Notes: generated by a model from the letters alone, not told the origin. Positions 35,655 to 48,280 are shown, numbered from the stretch's first letter. The stretch: DNA of 64,000 bases from Lunularia cruciata (GCA_948567375.1 OX419761.1:59867089-59931088), one strand, 5' to 3'. A program made the numbers and translations.

Positions 35655-37995
35655 AGATCTGAAATGATATTACATTCTTTCATATCTACTCTTCAGATCT
35701 CAAAATCCATTATTAATCCAATTTGATGTCTACTTCTATTTCTGCTTTTATACCCCATGTTGATATAATTTTCTCATGCAATTCGGGTCTATCTACAAAT
35801 TCTTCTACAATCATAAGTTCAGTCTAAACTGCAAATGAAATCTTAATCCTTCACACTATCTCCTCTTCCTCTACTCTAACCTCTTCCGACAACTCAAGTA
35901 ACTCACCCGAAGTGAACTGTACTACTACATCAACTACTTGCCTTTAGCTCCTACCTTCAAATCATTGTGTGAAGTTTATCTAATTCTGATCTAGCAAGAT
36001 CTAATTTGAGACTCACATTGTCTCTTACTTCTAACATCTTCCTATCTTCTCAATCGCTTAAGCAAGTTAAGAACTTGTTTATATCTACATTCTTCGCATT
36101 TCTCTTTCTTGTCTCCTGTACTAACAATCTTAACTTGTGCAGTCTTGCTTCTTCCAACTCCACTTCTACTTCTGTTTTTAACATCGCCTTTACTCTCTTG
36201 ATGATTTCTTCTACAAACTTTGATGCATTCTTTAGAATCGTCTTCTCCCGAGCTCTCTCCACTTCCAACTCAGTTCAGTACATTTGCAATTCTTACTCAA
36301 ACTCCGCCTTCAAAGCTTCTTTTGCTTCTTTGTAACAAACAAGTTGAGCTTCTGCATTCTTCACCAATCCGTGCAAACGCTCTTCTTGTTGATATCGATT
36401 GGCCAACTCATGCTGGCGAGCTTGATCCTTCTCTTGAGCACTCATTCTTAAACCCTCCAACTCTTGCTCCATTACCACCACGATTGCTTTGGAGTGCATT
36501 GCTTCCAAATTGTGCATCCTTCAATCACTCCAACGCCATGTTTTGCTTCCTCAATGATTCTTCTTAGCTTTTAATAGTATTGCATTGCTCCTCAAAATCT
36601 TTTGCAAATCTTTCAACCGTTGGTCACAAACCACTACATCAACCCAAAGTGCTTCAACATCTTCCTTTCCTCGGGTTAACCTCTTCGTTATCTGGAATAC
36701 CTACAACTCATTCTTCACAGCTAGATGATCTTTCTAGACTTCCTTCTTCAACTTCTACAACTACAAAAGTAAAGGACAAATGATCTTTGCTAGATAATCT
36801 ACTCGACCAACTTCCTTCAAACATCATCTTTGGATTTGATGGATCCTTCTTCCATTAGTACCTTACTCGACCTTCTCATCTTCAATGTCATATCCTTTGA
36901 GCTTTCCTTCTCTTCCACCACTCAGCTTGTACTTGTAGTCACAAGCTGCAAATTTCTCTTCGACCTTGCTTTCTATGGGAACACCAACACTGTCTCCTCT
37001 TCTTGTCCATCCGGAATATCTTCCTTTAGCAACTCTAATTAATGAATATCTCGTCCTTCTATACGGTCAATTGCTGCGTGGAACTCCCATTCTTTATCTT
37101 CAACAACCTTGTTCACCAATTACTAAACTTTGGCTTCACTTTCACTTCCATTGCTCAATTCTTCACTTTCAAAGTGAGCTTGTCTTCTTCTTCTTTTGAA
37201 TCCTCACCCTTGGACTATGCTCCGCCTTCCAACTCTACTCATGTAGAAAGTTCCACTAATGCCATCTCCTACTTCGGGTTCAACCTTTGAGTCTTCCTCT
37301 ATTGAGCTGGTGACATCACATCCTCGGGTTGACTTTGCTTCCTCAACCTTGGTTGTGGAATGGGAATGGACATCTTCTTCTCCTAGCCAGTTCTAAAATA
37401 ATGAGCATCTTCTTCTTGGATTACTCTTCTGTAAATCTACTTGTCTTCATTTGCATTTTGATGAAGATCCGGATGGAAGTGAGACACCACCCTTGCTTTC
37501 TCCTCCGAGTTCAATAGATTCATTTCTAAATAAAAGTAGGCCGTGAATGGTACAAAATAATACAAGGGTGTTTGCATCGTCCAATTCCCAATCTTCTACC
37601 TCATTTTCTAGTGAAAACACCTCGTCTAATTCACTATTCCTCTTACAAACAACTGATGGAAGAACACTTCATGTTGTTTCGTTACATAGGTGGTGTGCTC
37701 AGGCTTTAGCATTGCCATTACAGCTCAGACAATATTTTGCCTCATTGTGTCCTTGTAGGTATCTACCTTGTATCCATTCTTAGGACGAGGAGTTGTGAAG
37801 AAATTCCTTACCATTGTGGTCTCCTCCGAGGAATCACCCTTACCATGGAAAGTGATCTCGTCTAACTCTCCAGCCTCTTTTCCCAACATAAGTCTCTAAT
37901 CTAACTCAATCCATTTAGCCAGATTCCCTCTCTTCTACTCTACTTCAAGGCCATCCTTACAATTACTGGCATCAATTTTTGCCATAAACCTTGGA
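35655..37995 (-). pseudogene. Coiled-coil accessory ORF, copy 1 (in the env position of the Ty3 element)
   Basis: Minus strand, with many stops. The N-terminal domain is recognisable from 37990: SNCKDGLEVE, KRGNLAKW, RLMLGKEAGEL, KNGYKVDTYKD, AVMAMLKPEHTTYVT and VFFHQLFV. The acidic/Lys linker follows, then the coiled coil (36517-36293: MEQELEGLRMSAQEKDQARQ) and the C-terminal coil (36268-36050: EEARLHKLRLLVQETRKR). It lies between integrase and the truncated 3' LTR, which shows that the ORF belongs to an autonomous gag-pol element and not only to the shorter units at 54.8-61.7 kb. Function unknown. Confidence 0.78.
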
Positions 37996-38299
37996 AAACT
38001 CAAATTCCAATTCCAAGCCAAAAATGTGATACAAAGTCTACTAAAGGACTTTGATCCTAGCTATCATTTCTACTCTTTGAATTGCAGGATTTCTCAAAGC
38101 AAGTGCAAGACTCTGCTTGCTGCTCTTCATTGGCATTGTGTGCTTACAAATTGTAGGTCATTGGAACATTGTCTCCTCTCTTGGACGTGTGATTCTAACT
38201 CCCTTAGGTTGTTGGAAAATCAAACCCTGATTTGGTCTCATGATTCACATTCCTTTGGGACAACTATTGATAGGAACAAGATATCTTCTTGACATTTCA

Positions 38300-39239
38300 T
38301 ATCTTCCTTGACAAACGCTTAATTTTATATTGCTATGTTGTGCAGTCATTTTAGTCAATTTGCAATTGACATTCATAGATTCTGCATGTTTGTTCCTTAT
38401 CACTCTCAACTTCCATCACCCCAAGTAGCCATTTTCTTGAATGTATGTTCTTGATTTGCATGACCCAAAGGAAAGTTGTTACAATTTCTTTGGGGTTGGG
38501 TTGATGCTCACCATGTGAGGTAACCTTAGTTTGGATCTACCACCCTATAAGTCCGACCTGAGTCCTTCTTCTTCTAATACAAAGTCAACTTCTTTGGGTC
38601 AAACTTGAACACACTATTCTTCCCCTTTCTTCCTCATTTAGCCTTACTTTAGCTTTAATAATACACTCCTTCCTTGAAACTCATAAAAAACAAAAAATAT
38701 GGGTACCACATACCTCCTCTCTCAAATGCAAGCATCCCCACGAACATTAGTTTTGGCTTCTCTATACAAGTCCAAGTCCATGATCTTATTTTTTTTTACT
38801 CTCCACCTATTCACTCAAGTGGCAAATGGGTTGCCTTCCAATATTGTCATAAATGTGCATTACATGGTATGGGCCCATCCACCTAAGGGCAGCTTGTTGG
38901 GAAAAAATATTTGGCAGTTGTCATATAGCAAGACCGAATCTCCCTCCCAAACAACAACAAGCTTTATTTGCTTGTCATGCTTGAATTTTTGCTAATTTTG
39001 TATCTCCTTTGTGGTTTGCATTGCATCATCTCTTTTCTCTTCTAACCATATAAGTTGATGGATCCAAAGATCTTGACTTTCTTGCTCCGACAATCATTCT
39101 TTGCAAAGGATACAATAAGATGTTACTTCAAATTCCATTGGTAGGATAAGATGCAATCCATATGTCAAGAAATATAGAGTTTGCTTGGTTGTAATTTTCT
39201 CAATTTTTTTGTATGCTCACATAGCTTCATATCCCAATC
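38300..39239 (-). other. Integrase C-terminal and pol-to-ORF spacer
   Basis: Broken minus-strand frames after the integrase core (for example NKIMDLDLYREAKTNVRGDA) look like the tail of pol. No chromodomain can be shown. The segment leads directly into the coiled-coil ORF with no LTR between. Confidence 0.5.
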
Positions 39240-40329
39240 ATAGGCATAATTGATGGTCATCTTATTCAAAATTTTACATAACAACACATTCACTTTTTTC
39301 ATTAATCCATTGGCCTTTGGGTTGTAAGGAGTAATCTTTCAATGTTTTACTTGGAAGTCCTTGGTTAACGCCTCCACAAGTGAGTTCAAAAAATCAGTCC
39401 ATCAGTCATTGACCAATTCTAGAGGACATTTGTATTGAAAATGATGTTTTGGAAGAAAATTTTTGCAACAATTTCTACATCATCTTGCCAGGTTGCCTCA
39501 GCTTCAACTATCTTGGTAGCATAATCAATGCCGACCAAGATATATCTCTTCCTTGTGAATTGAATCATCCCTGTGAATCAGATCATTGGTTGAATCAGAC
39601 CACAAAATCAATTCTCCATTCCTCAAATGGGGCCACTGGCAAAATTTGGTCTCAAAGGCCACTAGGGAGATAGCATAATCAATGCCGACCAAGATATATC
39701 TCTTCCCTGTGAATTGAATCATCCTTGTGAATCAGATCATTGGTTGAATCAGACCACAAAATGAATTCTCCATTCCTCAAATGGGGCCAATGGCAAAATT
39801 TGGTCTCAAAGGCCACTAGGAAGTAGCCATCAGCTTCTACTGCTTTGACAAGCATCACAACTTTGGATATGGATTTGAGTATCCTTATACATTGTAGGCC
39901 ACTAGTACACTATTGCAAGAATTTTCTTTATTGTATTCTTCAGGCATAGTGTCCTCCCCATGCTTCCAAGTGTAAGGACTTAGTTACTCCTCCAACTTTA
40001 TATGTTTCCAAGCATCTCCAAAGTACTTCATCTTCATCCATTTTAGATAAAATGTTGTGCTTCAACTGGTATGGTCCCATATTCCTGAGGAAGACTGCCT
40101 TTTGCTCCAAGTCCATTCCCTCAAGACATTGGCAATTGTGTAGATAGTGATATTTAGTAGCATACCTTGTACTTTGCATTGCCATCAAATGGTACAATTC
40201 TTCGTCAAGAAATTGATCATTGACCTCCAAATCTTGGTCTTGAGTTTCTAACCTAGACAAGAAGTCCACATTTGAATGCAAATCTCCCTTCCTTATTTTT
40301 ATATTGTATATGAATTCTTGTAATAACAA
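39240..40329 (-). pseudogene. RNase H end and integrase, Ty3/gypsy element
   Basis: NVDFLSRL is the classic end of RNase H. LHLEAWGGHYA is part of the HHCC zinc site of integrase. GKRYILVGIDYA starts the catalytic core, NDxxTDFLN carries the second Asp, and the third box reads NPKANGLMKKVN. In related integrases the residue after ANG-x-x is the catalytic Glu; here it is Lys. A tandem duplication at 39517-39826 also disrupts the core. Confidence 0.8.
39517..39826. repeat. Tandem duplication inside integrase, about 153-base unit
   Basis: TAGCATAATCAATGCCGACC, then AGATATATCTCTTCC, AATCAGATCATTGG and TTTGGTCTCAAAGGCCACTAGG occur in both units (39517-39669 and 39670-39826). The copies are nearly identical, so the duplication is much younger than the gene. 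Confidence 0.93.
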
Positions 40330-40499
40330 GATCTATCTTGAAATTTTCCTAGACAAGTTCACCTTCTTCACTAAATATTGCAATGCATAATGGTCCACAT
40401 GAAAGATAAACTAGTATCCCAACAAATAGTGGTAAAAATTCTTGTCAGCATCCACCATTCCAAGTGCTTCTCTTTCAATTTCATATAGTTCTTTTTTGC

Positions 40500-41400
40500 A
40501 TTGAAAGTTATCGGCTGGCACAATAGATTGGATAGTCTTTCTTCTTCTCATTCTTTTGACTTAGGACTACTCCAATTGCCATGGACAAAGTGTCCACATA
40601 GACATGAAAAGGGAAATCCCAATTTAGAGCGCTCATAAATGGTGCTTCTACCAGTTTCTTCTTCAACACTTGGACAGCTTCTACTTGTTCTACTTCCCAC
40701 AAAAAGTCCTCGGACTTCTTTAGCAACTTTGTTAAAGGTGCAACTAGTACCACATAATTTGACACAAAGCATTTTTTATATCCAACATGTCCCAAGAAGG
40801 CTCTTAGCTCCTAAATACTTTTGGGAGATTCTAAAGATGATATTACTTTTACCTTCTTAATATTAACTTCAATACCTTGGCTTGACACTCAATGCTCCAA
40901 AAAATTCCTTCCTTCATTGCAAAGAAATATTTCTCTAGGTGTAATGACAAGCCAACAACATGGCACATCTCAAAAATTTGGCAAAGGTAATCTAAATGTA
41001 CTTCTCTTTGGCCAAACACACAAAAATCATCAATGAAAACTTCCAAAACTTTCATAAAAAATCTTAAAAAAATGCATTCATCATCCATTGGAAAGTAGCA
41101 AGAGCATTACCCAAAGCGCATTTGATTGTAATCAAATGTGCTCTAATTGGTAGTGAATGTGGTCTTATCATTGCTTTCTTCTTGGATGGAAACTATTATA
41201 GCCTAAATATCCATAAAGAAATTGTAGCAAGGATGACCAGATATTTGATCCAAAATGGTATCAATAAAAGGCAAAGGATGATGATCCTTTTTCATGATTA
41301 CATTCAATTTATGGAAATCTTGGCACACTCAAATCTTCCCAATCTTCTTCTTTGGAACAATGACAATTAGATCAATCCAATGTTCTCCAAATTGTTTAGG
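40500..41400 (-). pseudogene. Reverse transcriptase and start of RNase H, Ty3/gypsy element
   Basis: On the minus strand I read VPKKKIGKI, CQDFHKLNVIMKKDHHPL, FIDTILDQISG, TTFTT and then EVFIDDFCVFG. The last is the [FY]xDD catalytic box, here FIDD. After it come GLSLHLEKYFF and LTKLLKKSEDFLWE (connection) and the RNase H start FHVYVDTLSMAIGVVL. Stops interrupt the frame at several places. Confidence 0.85.
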
Positions 41401-41994
41401 AATTCTTGGCATTTGATCAACAGAACAGGAAAATACATCTTGGAACTCAATAAACAAAGCAGTGTATCCTTACAACTCATCTGAAGTGATTGTCTTTGAT
41501 ATTTTCAAAATTTTCCTTTGGATAAGGCTACATCTTGACAGTCATTGGGGTTGATGACTCCTTCAACATGATTGACTCAGCTTAATCCAAGTTGGATGGA
41601 GTTCAGACTCCCTTCCTCCAAATTGCTTTCACCCAAGGTGATGTCATATGGGTCTTTGTCTTTGACCTCCATCTTGTAGCATTCCAAGTAATTGACTTGG
41701 ACTTCTTCATCCAAGTCTTCCAAAGACAAAGACAACAAATCTTTGGATTTGTCTTCATCTTCTAATGATGTAGTTTCCCCAAGGTAGGGAACCTTTGTCC
41801 AACTCATTATTACAAGCTTCTGGTCTTTGGACAAGATGTCCTTGAACCTCAACTTCTATTGGTGCCAATCCACAACAATTTGAACACAATACAACCAAGG
41901 TCTTTTGATCAAGAATAGATAACCAGTTTTGGTCACTAGTCTCAACATGATGTAATTCAATTTGAAGGGTATTCCTCTGATGATTGTAGTTATA

Positions 41995-42513
41995 TTAGAC
42001 AACATAGCCAAAGATAGTCTCTTGGTCTGATCCGCACTTCAAAATTTGCAATGTGGGCTTAAACATGTGATACCTCAATCTATGTGCGGTATCTTTTGTC
42101 ATTACATTCACACTTAAACCCAAATCAATGAGTATAGATGTTATAATACATCTTATGATCTCTACATCCACCTCAAGAGATCCCAAATCTTCTTGTTCAA
42201 TATGATATATGGCGGGCAGGTCTATCTTGGTCATCAACCTTACTTTCTTGAGGGCTGAACTCAGTTGCTTCTTATACAGCTTGTTGTCCTCCCACAATTG
42301 TTTAAAGGTTACATTGGTTGGGATGGATGTCAAAACTGCAACATATTGGGGTAATTCTCCCAATTTCACCTTCTTTGACTTCATCTTTAAGTTTGAACTT
42401 TCTCCCCATTTTGACCTTACTTTGGGTTGCTTCAAGATGGTAACCGGAGTACTAGGTATTTGAACCCAAGTTACTTTGGGTTTAGGGTACTTTGGATCAT
42501 ATGTCAGCCACAA
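41995..42513 (-). pseudogene. Retropepsin-like protease region, Ty3/gypsy element
   Basis: 172-codon frame. The catalytic box appears as LIDLGLSVNVM where live relatives have a D-G/S-G-S/A-S-V-N core, so the residues after the catalytic Asp have changed. It follows the zinc knuckles and precedes the RT, the normal place for the protease. Confidence 0.7.
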
Positions 42514-42899
42514 AAATTGGAGGCTTCATCTTTGAGTCCTCCTCTAAACTCATCTGCAAAGTTCTTTGTATTGCCTCTTGGATTTCCTTCTACAAGGTTT
42601 AGCTTTGGCTTTTGCTATAATTTCTCCTCCTTAGCAGATAGGATTGCTTTAGGATGCAATTGCTTTGCTTTTCTTGAAGACAAAGAAGTAGTGCTTACTT
42701 CTTTGGGATCATGCTTCTTCTTTCTCAAGCATGTTTCAGGTCTCAACACTTCAAGATCTGGCCATTTCCCTTCTTGAGCCAATCTCCCTTCTTGAGGCCT
42801 TTCTTCCTCAAGCTTAATACAATTCACAATAACATCTTCTTTTGATTGTAACACCGCTTGCTGAGTTGGAGTCTGTACATATTTTATTGGCAGCTTCAG

Positions 42900-44756
42900 G
42901 TTGGGTGATTTAGTGCACTAATTTCCAACATGGTCCGAACCTTTACAATTTCCACAAAGTGGAACATACCCAATTTGACTCCTCAACTCAAGACAATTTG
43001 GGGACAAATGGCCCATAGAGCCACAATTGTAATAGGTACCTAGTGCAACATTCTAAGGCCTATTCTAGTTGCCCATCAGCATTCTTTGTTGAAGAGCATT
43101 ATTTTTATAGTCCCTTGGTCCATACCTTGGACCTTGGTACAATGTGCTTGCTTGAGGTTGTACATCTTATGTCTAGTACACCACTTCTTCTTCCTCATTT
43201 TGGTCCCAACTTGGAACTCAATCAATCTGTTGCATTGGAAATGCACTTTTGGTCAAGCACTCCATGTTGGCATGACCTGACTTGCCACATGTAGTGCACC
43301 ATACATTTGGTCTTCTAAATGAAGGAGGTTTTCTTCAATCCTTAACCTCAATCATTTGGATTTTAAAATCCGCAAGCACTTTAAGTAAAGTCTCCAACCT
43401 AGTGTCTATTTTATTTACATTTTTGGCTAGAGGGATCAATACTTTCTTTCCTCCTTGCCTTATGTTTTTCCTTGGCTTTCCATCTTCTTCAGATTCCAAA
43501 TAAGAACTAAATGATGTGGACGATTCTTCTAAAGGAGGAGAGGTGCTACAAGGAGCCTTTTGTCTTGGCTTCTTGCCTTTCTTCTCTTGGTTTTTTTTGT
43601 TAATAAACAAATGAGAGTCATTTGCCTTATATTGGTTGACGTGCTTGAGTACCTTGTCCAAGGAAGTCACATTCCTCTCCTTGGCAAAAATACAAATCTC
43701 TAATGACAATCTACCAAGGAACTAGGTAATAGCTTGGGCATCAGAGTAACCCACCACACCGGATTGTTTTGGCACTTGGTTCAGCAAAGCCATGAACCGC
43801 TTAGAGTAATCTCTCAACTTTTTGTTCTTGCTCTAGTCTAAATCATTGAGTGTTGTAAAGACACTTATATCATAGTCAACCTCTCAGAATTGTTCCAAGA
43901 AGTTGTCCCAAAGTTTGGTCCAATTAGTTGGCTCCAACCCCGTTTGAGTTACATAGGTATATTAGCCTCTTGCTTTCTTGCGGAGTAAACTTGAGAAAAT
44001 CTATAGCCAATCTGCAATGTCGTGCCCCTTATTGGCAAAGGAGATCACTTCAAACTCCTTTATAAGCTCATTAGGATCTTCACCACATTTGTCCCCTTAT
44101 ACTTCAAGTATGCTTGTCTGGTGATGGGTGACAAAGTCATATTGTAAGTCTGATGAGTAGGTTATGGTAATGTCAAACTGGTTTGGCCTGAGGTATTGGG
44201 TGTTGAATGTGCATCAAGTTTAGCCCAGGGGTTCCAAGGTACCAAATTTGACAATGGGTCTTCCTTCATCTACCGGTTCTTCTTCTATGGGTTCTTCTTC
44301 AATTGCAACCTGAGGAGGAGGAAGAGAGTCAATATCATCAAATTGTTCTTTAAGATCCCTTTGAACTAGTCAAGGAGTCACATGTAGGATGTATTGATAC
44401 TCTTCTCTTGTCAAAATTTTTGTTTTCTTCTCAAGAATGAATTCTTTTAAATAATTGGTTCCCTTGATAGCTTTGGAAGAAGTCGGTGTGTTGTATCTCA
44501 ATGAATATATCTACTTGCTTAAATCTTTTGATTTCTTGGAATAAGGGGATGTAAAGTAGCCTCACCACCCAACTTCATGTTTCTTTTGTTCAAGTTCTCT
44601 CAAGGCTTCTTGAACTTTATGAAGAAGTGGTAGATCCAACATCTCCTTCTCAGATTCTTCACTAGTGAATTGGATCTTCTAGCATTCTTCTTGTTCTTCA
44701 CTGTGCAAATTTTGTTTATGAGCTCTCTCTTCCCATTGTTCTCTTGATGTAGACAT
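42900..44756 (-). pseudogene. gag with two zinc knuckles, Ty3/gypsy element
   Basis: The frame starts with ATG at 44756 (MSTSREQWEERAH). It continues through an acidic stretch (LKEQFDDIDSLPPPQ, EEEPIEEEPVDEGRP), a capsid-like block (KLRDYSKRFMALLNQVPK) and a Lys-rich linker. At about 43040-42910 there are two knuckles: YYNCGSMGHLSPNC, where the first Cys has become Tyr, and CGNCKGSDH. Several stops break it. Function in live relatives: structural capsid and RNA packaging. Confidence 0.75.
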
Positions 44757-44820
44757 TCATATTGGTTGGAAAATCAGCTTAGGATTTGAATTTGTATTCT
44801 TCTACTTCCAAGATTTGTAT

Positions 44821-44837
44821 CCCTAGCAATGGCACCA
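44821..44837 (-). promoter_or_regulatory. Primer binding site, tRNA-Asp type
   Basis: Minus strand: TGGTGCCATTGCTAGGG, nine bases inside the LTR edge. It matches TGGCGCCGTTGCCGGGG, the sequence complementary to the 3' end of plant tRNA-Asp, except for three transitions, all C to T or G to A. Confidence 0.8.
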
Positions 44838-44846
44838 AAAGTCATG

Positions 44847-46241
44847 TGACAACCTAACAAGTATCACTTTTGCGCTAATTAGTAAGTAATCATTTGTTCC
44901 CATAGAGATATTGGTCAAAAATGGTCAAATATGAAGTAAATGATAATGAATCAGTTCTTCTTTATTGCTTGTTTAGTCTCTTGGGTAGAAACTACACCCA
45001 AGAGAGAGTAATAAGTGCTAGATCACAATCTTGTCATAAATCACAACACCCATAATCACAATATTTCAAATCCTTTCCAAATTGACATTGATTGTGATGA
45101 TTTACTTCTTTCAAAAAAGGCTACTTCACCATAAAATGACTTTGCCTTGGAATTTTGTTCCACTCCTCCATTGAAGGCACAACTTTCTCAATCAGAGTTG
45201 CTTCACATCAATCCAACACTATGATCACATAATACTACCAACACTACAATTCTTCATAGATTTGTCAAGGCATTTCCTTGATTGCAATCCACTTAAGATC
45301 AAACACATAGAATGAACATTAGCTCTACAAAATCCAACATCTAACAAACTCTAATTTCCGATTCAAATTTCTTGAACACTCACAAACACACACACACAAC
45401 ATTGATACTTGGAATTAAGCTAAAATAATGATCATTGAGTTACAACACTTTGCTTCACTCAACTTCAAAAATATGAATATTGAACAAAAATATATTACAA
45501 ATGGTTCCTTTAAATAGGCAAAGCTATAATACCCATTTTTGCATGTATGTGCTGCTGTGATATTTACTTTGGTATTACAAGTACTTGAGAGGTATTATTT
45601 ATATAAAGATAAAGGATGGTTTTACATTAGTCATGATTAGCTTAATTTAGTTATAGCAAAGATAGAGTGGACCTTATTTTAGAGGAAGTGGAACAGATTA
45701 TCACCACTATTTTGGATTCTAGTGTATTGACTTGGTATTATTCCTAGGTGTTTGGCTTTGAGGAAAGAGTTGAAAACTCTTGAACCCACAAGCTTTTTTG
45801 TTTTGGATTCTTCTATAGTCCAAGGATAGCTTATGTGAAGGAATCCTTGACTTAGTGGTTGGGTCAAGATAGAACCACATGCTTAGGAGAATATTTCCAT
45901 GAGTATAGATATTCCTTTAGACTTTTGACTTTATTTGACTTTTAGCTTGGTAACTTGAGTTACTCCAAAATCAATAAATTTGGTGTGTAACTATTTCACA
46001 AGTATATAAACTAGAAGTGAGGAGGTACTCAACATCATTTCATTTGCAACTATCTTTCTCTTGGAGTTCTCCAGTGAGCAATGGTTTGAGTCTTCGAGTG
46101 TTAGCCTTGGAGGAGTATGATGGAGTTGGGGTTCCTTGCCTTCTTAGTCCATGGTGCACTACCATAATAGCCATCAGAGTTTCATCCTAACTACATATTG
46201 TTTCAACTACTACTTTACTAACATGAAGATCCAAAATGACA
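44847..46241 (-). mobile_element. LTR, family B, copy 1, split by an insertion
   Basis: On the minus strand it starts TGTCATTTTGGATC after a purine tract (GAAGAAGTGGAA) and ends GGTTGTCA. Without the insert at about 45535-46165 it would be about 765 bases, in line with 748 bases for the copy at 61268 and 701 for the one at 63128. CTATTTAAA on the minus strand at about 45515 is a possible TATA box. Confidence 0.82.
45535..46165 (+). mobile_element. Insertion inside LTR B, possible solo LTR of a third family
   Basis: About 630 bases here have no counterpart in the other family B LTRs. On the plus strand a TATATAAA box at 46003-46010 is followed about 30 bases on by CAACATCATTTCATTTGC, in the manner of an LTR promoter. 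The ends are unclear (near TAATACCC on the left and GCACTACCATAAT on the right), and no certain target duplication is seen. Confidence 0.4.
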
Positions 46242-48280
46242 TTCCACTTCTTCATATCTACTTCTTCAGATCTCAATATAATCTTCTCGTACACTTTAGT
46301 TTATCTACAACTTCTTATACTATCATAACTTCAATCTGAAGTACAATTGAAGTCATAATCCTACTCATTATCTCCTATTCTTCTACTCTAACCTCTTTAG
46401 ATGACTTAAGTGACTCACCCAAAGTAACCTACACTCCTACATCAACTACTTTGCCTTTAATCCTTGCCTTCTAATCACTATGAAGTTAGTCTAATTTGGA
46501 TCTAACAAGATCTAATTTGAGACTCATGTTATCTCTTATTTCTAATATATTCCTATCTACTCAGTCTCTTAAGAAAATTAACAAATTGTTCATATTCATG
46601 TCCTTCACTTTTCTCTTTCTTATCTTTGTACTAACAATCTCAACTCGTGCAACCTTACTTCTTCCAACTCCACTTTTTCATTTGGACTTAATATCACCTT
46701 ACTCTCCCAACAACTTCTTCTATTGACTCCACGCTTTCTTTGGAATTGTCTTCTCTTGATCTCTTTCTACTTCCAACTCAGTTAGGTACATCTATAATTC
46801 TTCCTCAAACTCCGCCTTCAAAGCTTCCTTTGCTTCTTTGTAACAAACAAGCTGAGCTTTTGCATTGTTCATCAATCCACACAAATGCTCTTCTTCTTGA
46901 TATCGACTGGCCAATTGATGCTGCTAAGCTCAATCCTTCTCTTGAGCACTCAATTTTAAACCCTCTAACTCTTGCTCTATTACCATCGTGATTGCTTTGG
47001 ACTGCATTGCTTCCAAGGTACATCATTGAATCTGGCCTTCAATCTCTCCAATACCATGTTCTACTCCCTCAATGATTCTTCTTGGCTTTTAATAGTACTG
47101 CTCCGCTCCTCAAAATTCTTTTGTGAATCTTTCAACCATTGGTTATAACCACTATATCAACCCAAAGTGATTCAGCTTCTTCCTTTCCTTTGGTTTACCT
47201 CTTCTTTATTTGCAAGACTCCTTCACTCACATAGTGCACTACTTGCAACTCATTCTTAATTATTGGATGATCTTTCTTGACTTCCTTCCTCATCTTCTAC
47301 AATTGCAAAAGTAAAGGACAAATAATCTTTGCCAAATAATTCACTCTATCAACTTCTCTCACATCATTGTCTTTGGCTTTGGTGGGTCCTGCTTCCACTG
47401 GTGCCTTACTCCAAAGTCTTGACCTTCTCTCTCACCTTCAATGTCACATTCTCCAAGCTTTCCTTCTCTTCTACTACTCAACTTGTCCATGTAATTGCAA
47501 GCTACAAATTTCTCTTTGATCTTGCTTCCTGTGGGAACACCAGTGCTAGCTCTTCTTCTCATCTATCCAAAATATCTTCCTCGTGCAACTCCAAATACTG
47601 ACCATCTCCTCCTACCATGCGGTCAATTTCCACATGGAACTCCTATTCTTTGTCTTCAACAACCTCATTCACCAATTGCTAAACTTTAGCCTTTCCTTCA
47701 CTTCCATTGCTTGATTCTTCACTTTACAAAGTGGGCTCATCTTCTTCTTTTTTGAATCCTCACCCTTGGACTCTGCTTTTCTTTTCAACTTTGCTTCCAA
47801 AGATAGTTCCACTAATGCCATCTCCTACCTTGGGTTCAACTTCCAAGTCTTCCTTTGCTGAGTTGATTATGTCACATCCTTGGGTTTACTTTGCTTCCTC
47901 AACCTTGCCTGTGGAATGGAGATAGAAATCTTCTTCTCCTAGCCAATTCTAGCATAATGAGCATCTTCTTCTTGGATTACTCTTATGTAAATCTACTCAT
48001 CTTCATCTGCATCTTGATGAAGATTTGGATGGAAGTAAGACACCATCCTCACTTTCTCCTTTGAGTTCAGCAAGTTCAATCCTAATGAGAGTGAGCTGAA
48101 AATGGTACAAAATAATGTGGGTGTGTTTGCATCCTCCAATTCCTAATCATCTACCTTGTTTGCCGTTAAACCACCTTGCTCAATTCACTCTTCTTTTAAC
48201 AAACAATTGATGGAAGAACACCGCCTATTGTTTCATTACATAGGTGGTACACTCAGGTTTTTAGCATTGAGGATTATCCA
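46242..48280 (-). pseudogene. Coiled-coil accessory ORF, copy 2, N-terminally truncated
   Basis: Homology to the other copies starts at about 48280 with KPECTTYVM then AVFFHQLFV, so the first part of the N-terminal domain is missing. The linker and coil are badly decayed, and the end abuts LTR B copy 1. Reading on this strand is broken by many stops; longer plus-strand frames over it are only shadows. Confidence 0.65.

Larger units (their letters stand above)
35610..46241 (-). mobile_element. Ty3/gypsy LTR retrotransposon with an extra coiled-coil ORF, 3' LTR truncated
   Basis: Read on the minus strand: 5' LTR (46241 to 44847), tRNA-Asp-type primer site (44837-44821), gag, zinc knuckles, protease, reverse transcriptase, RNase H, integrase, then a coiled-coil ORF (37995-35655). 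Only about the first 60 bases of the 3' LTR remain (35669-35610), after which homology ends. The order PR-RT-RH-IN is that of Ty3/gypsy elements. Every ORF has stops or shifts, so the copy is dead. The 5' LTR also serves as the 3' LTR of the next coiled-coil copy upstream (46242-48280), as happens after recombination between elements. Confidence 0.88.

Noticed and set aside
36006-37783. Series of plus-strand frames rich in Ser, Leu and Phe
   Set aside because: They are the antisense shadow of the minus-strand coiled-coil ORF; Glu/Lys-rich coils read backwards give such Ser/Phe/Leu-rich frames.
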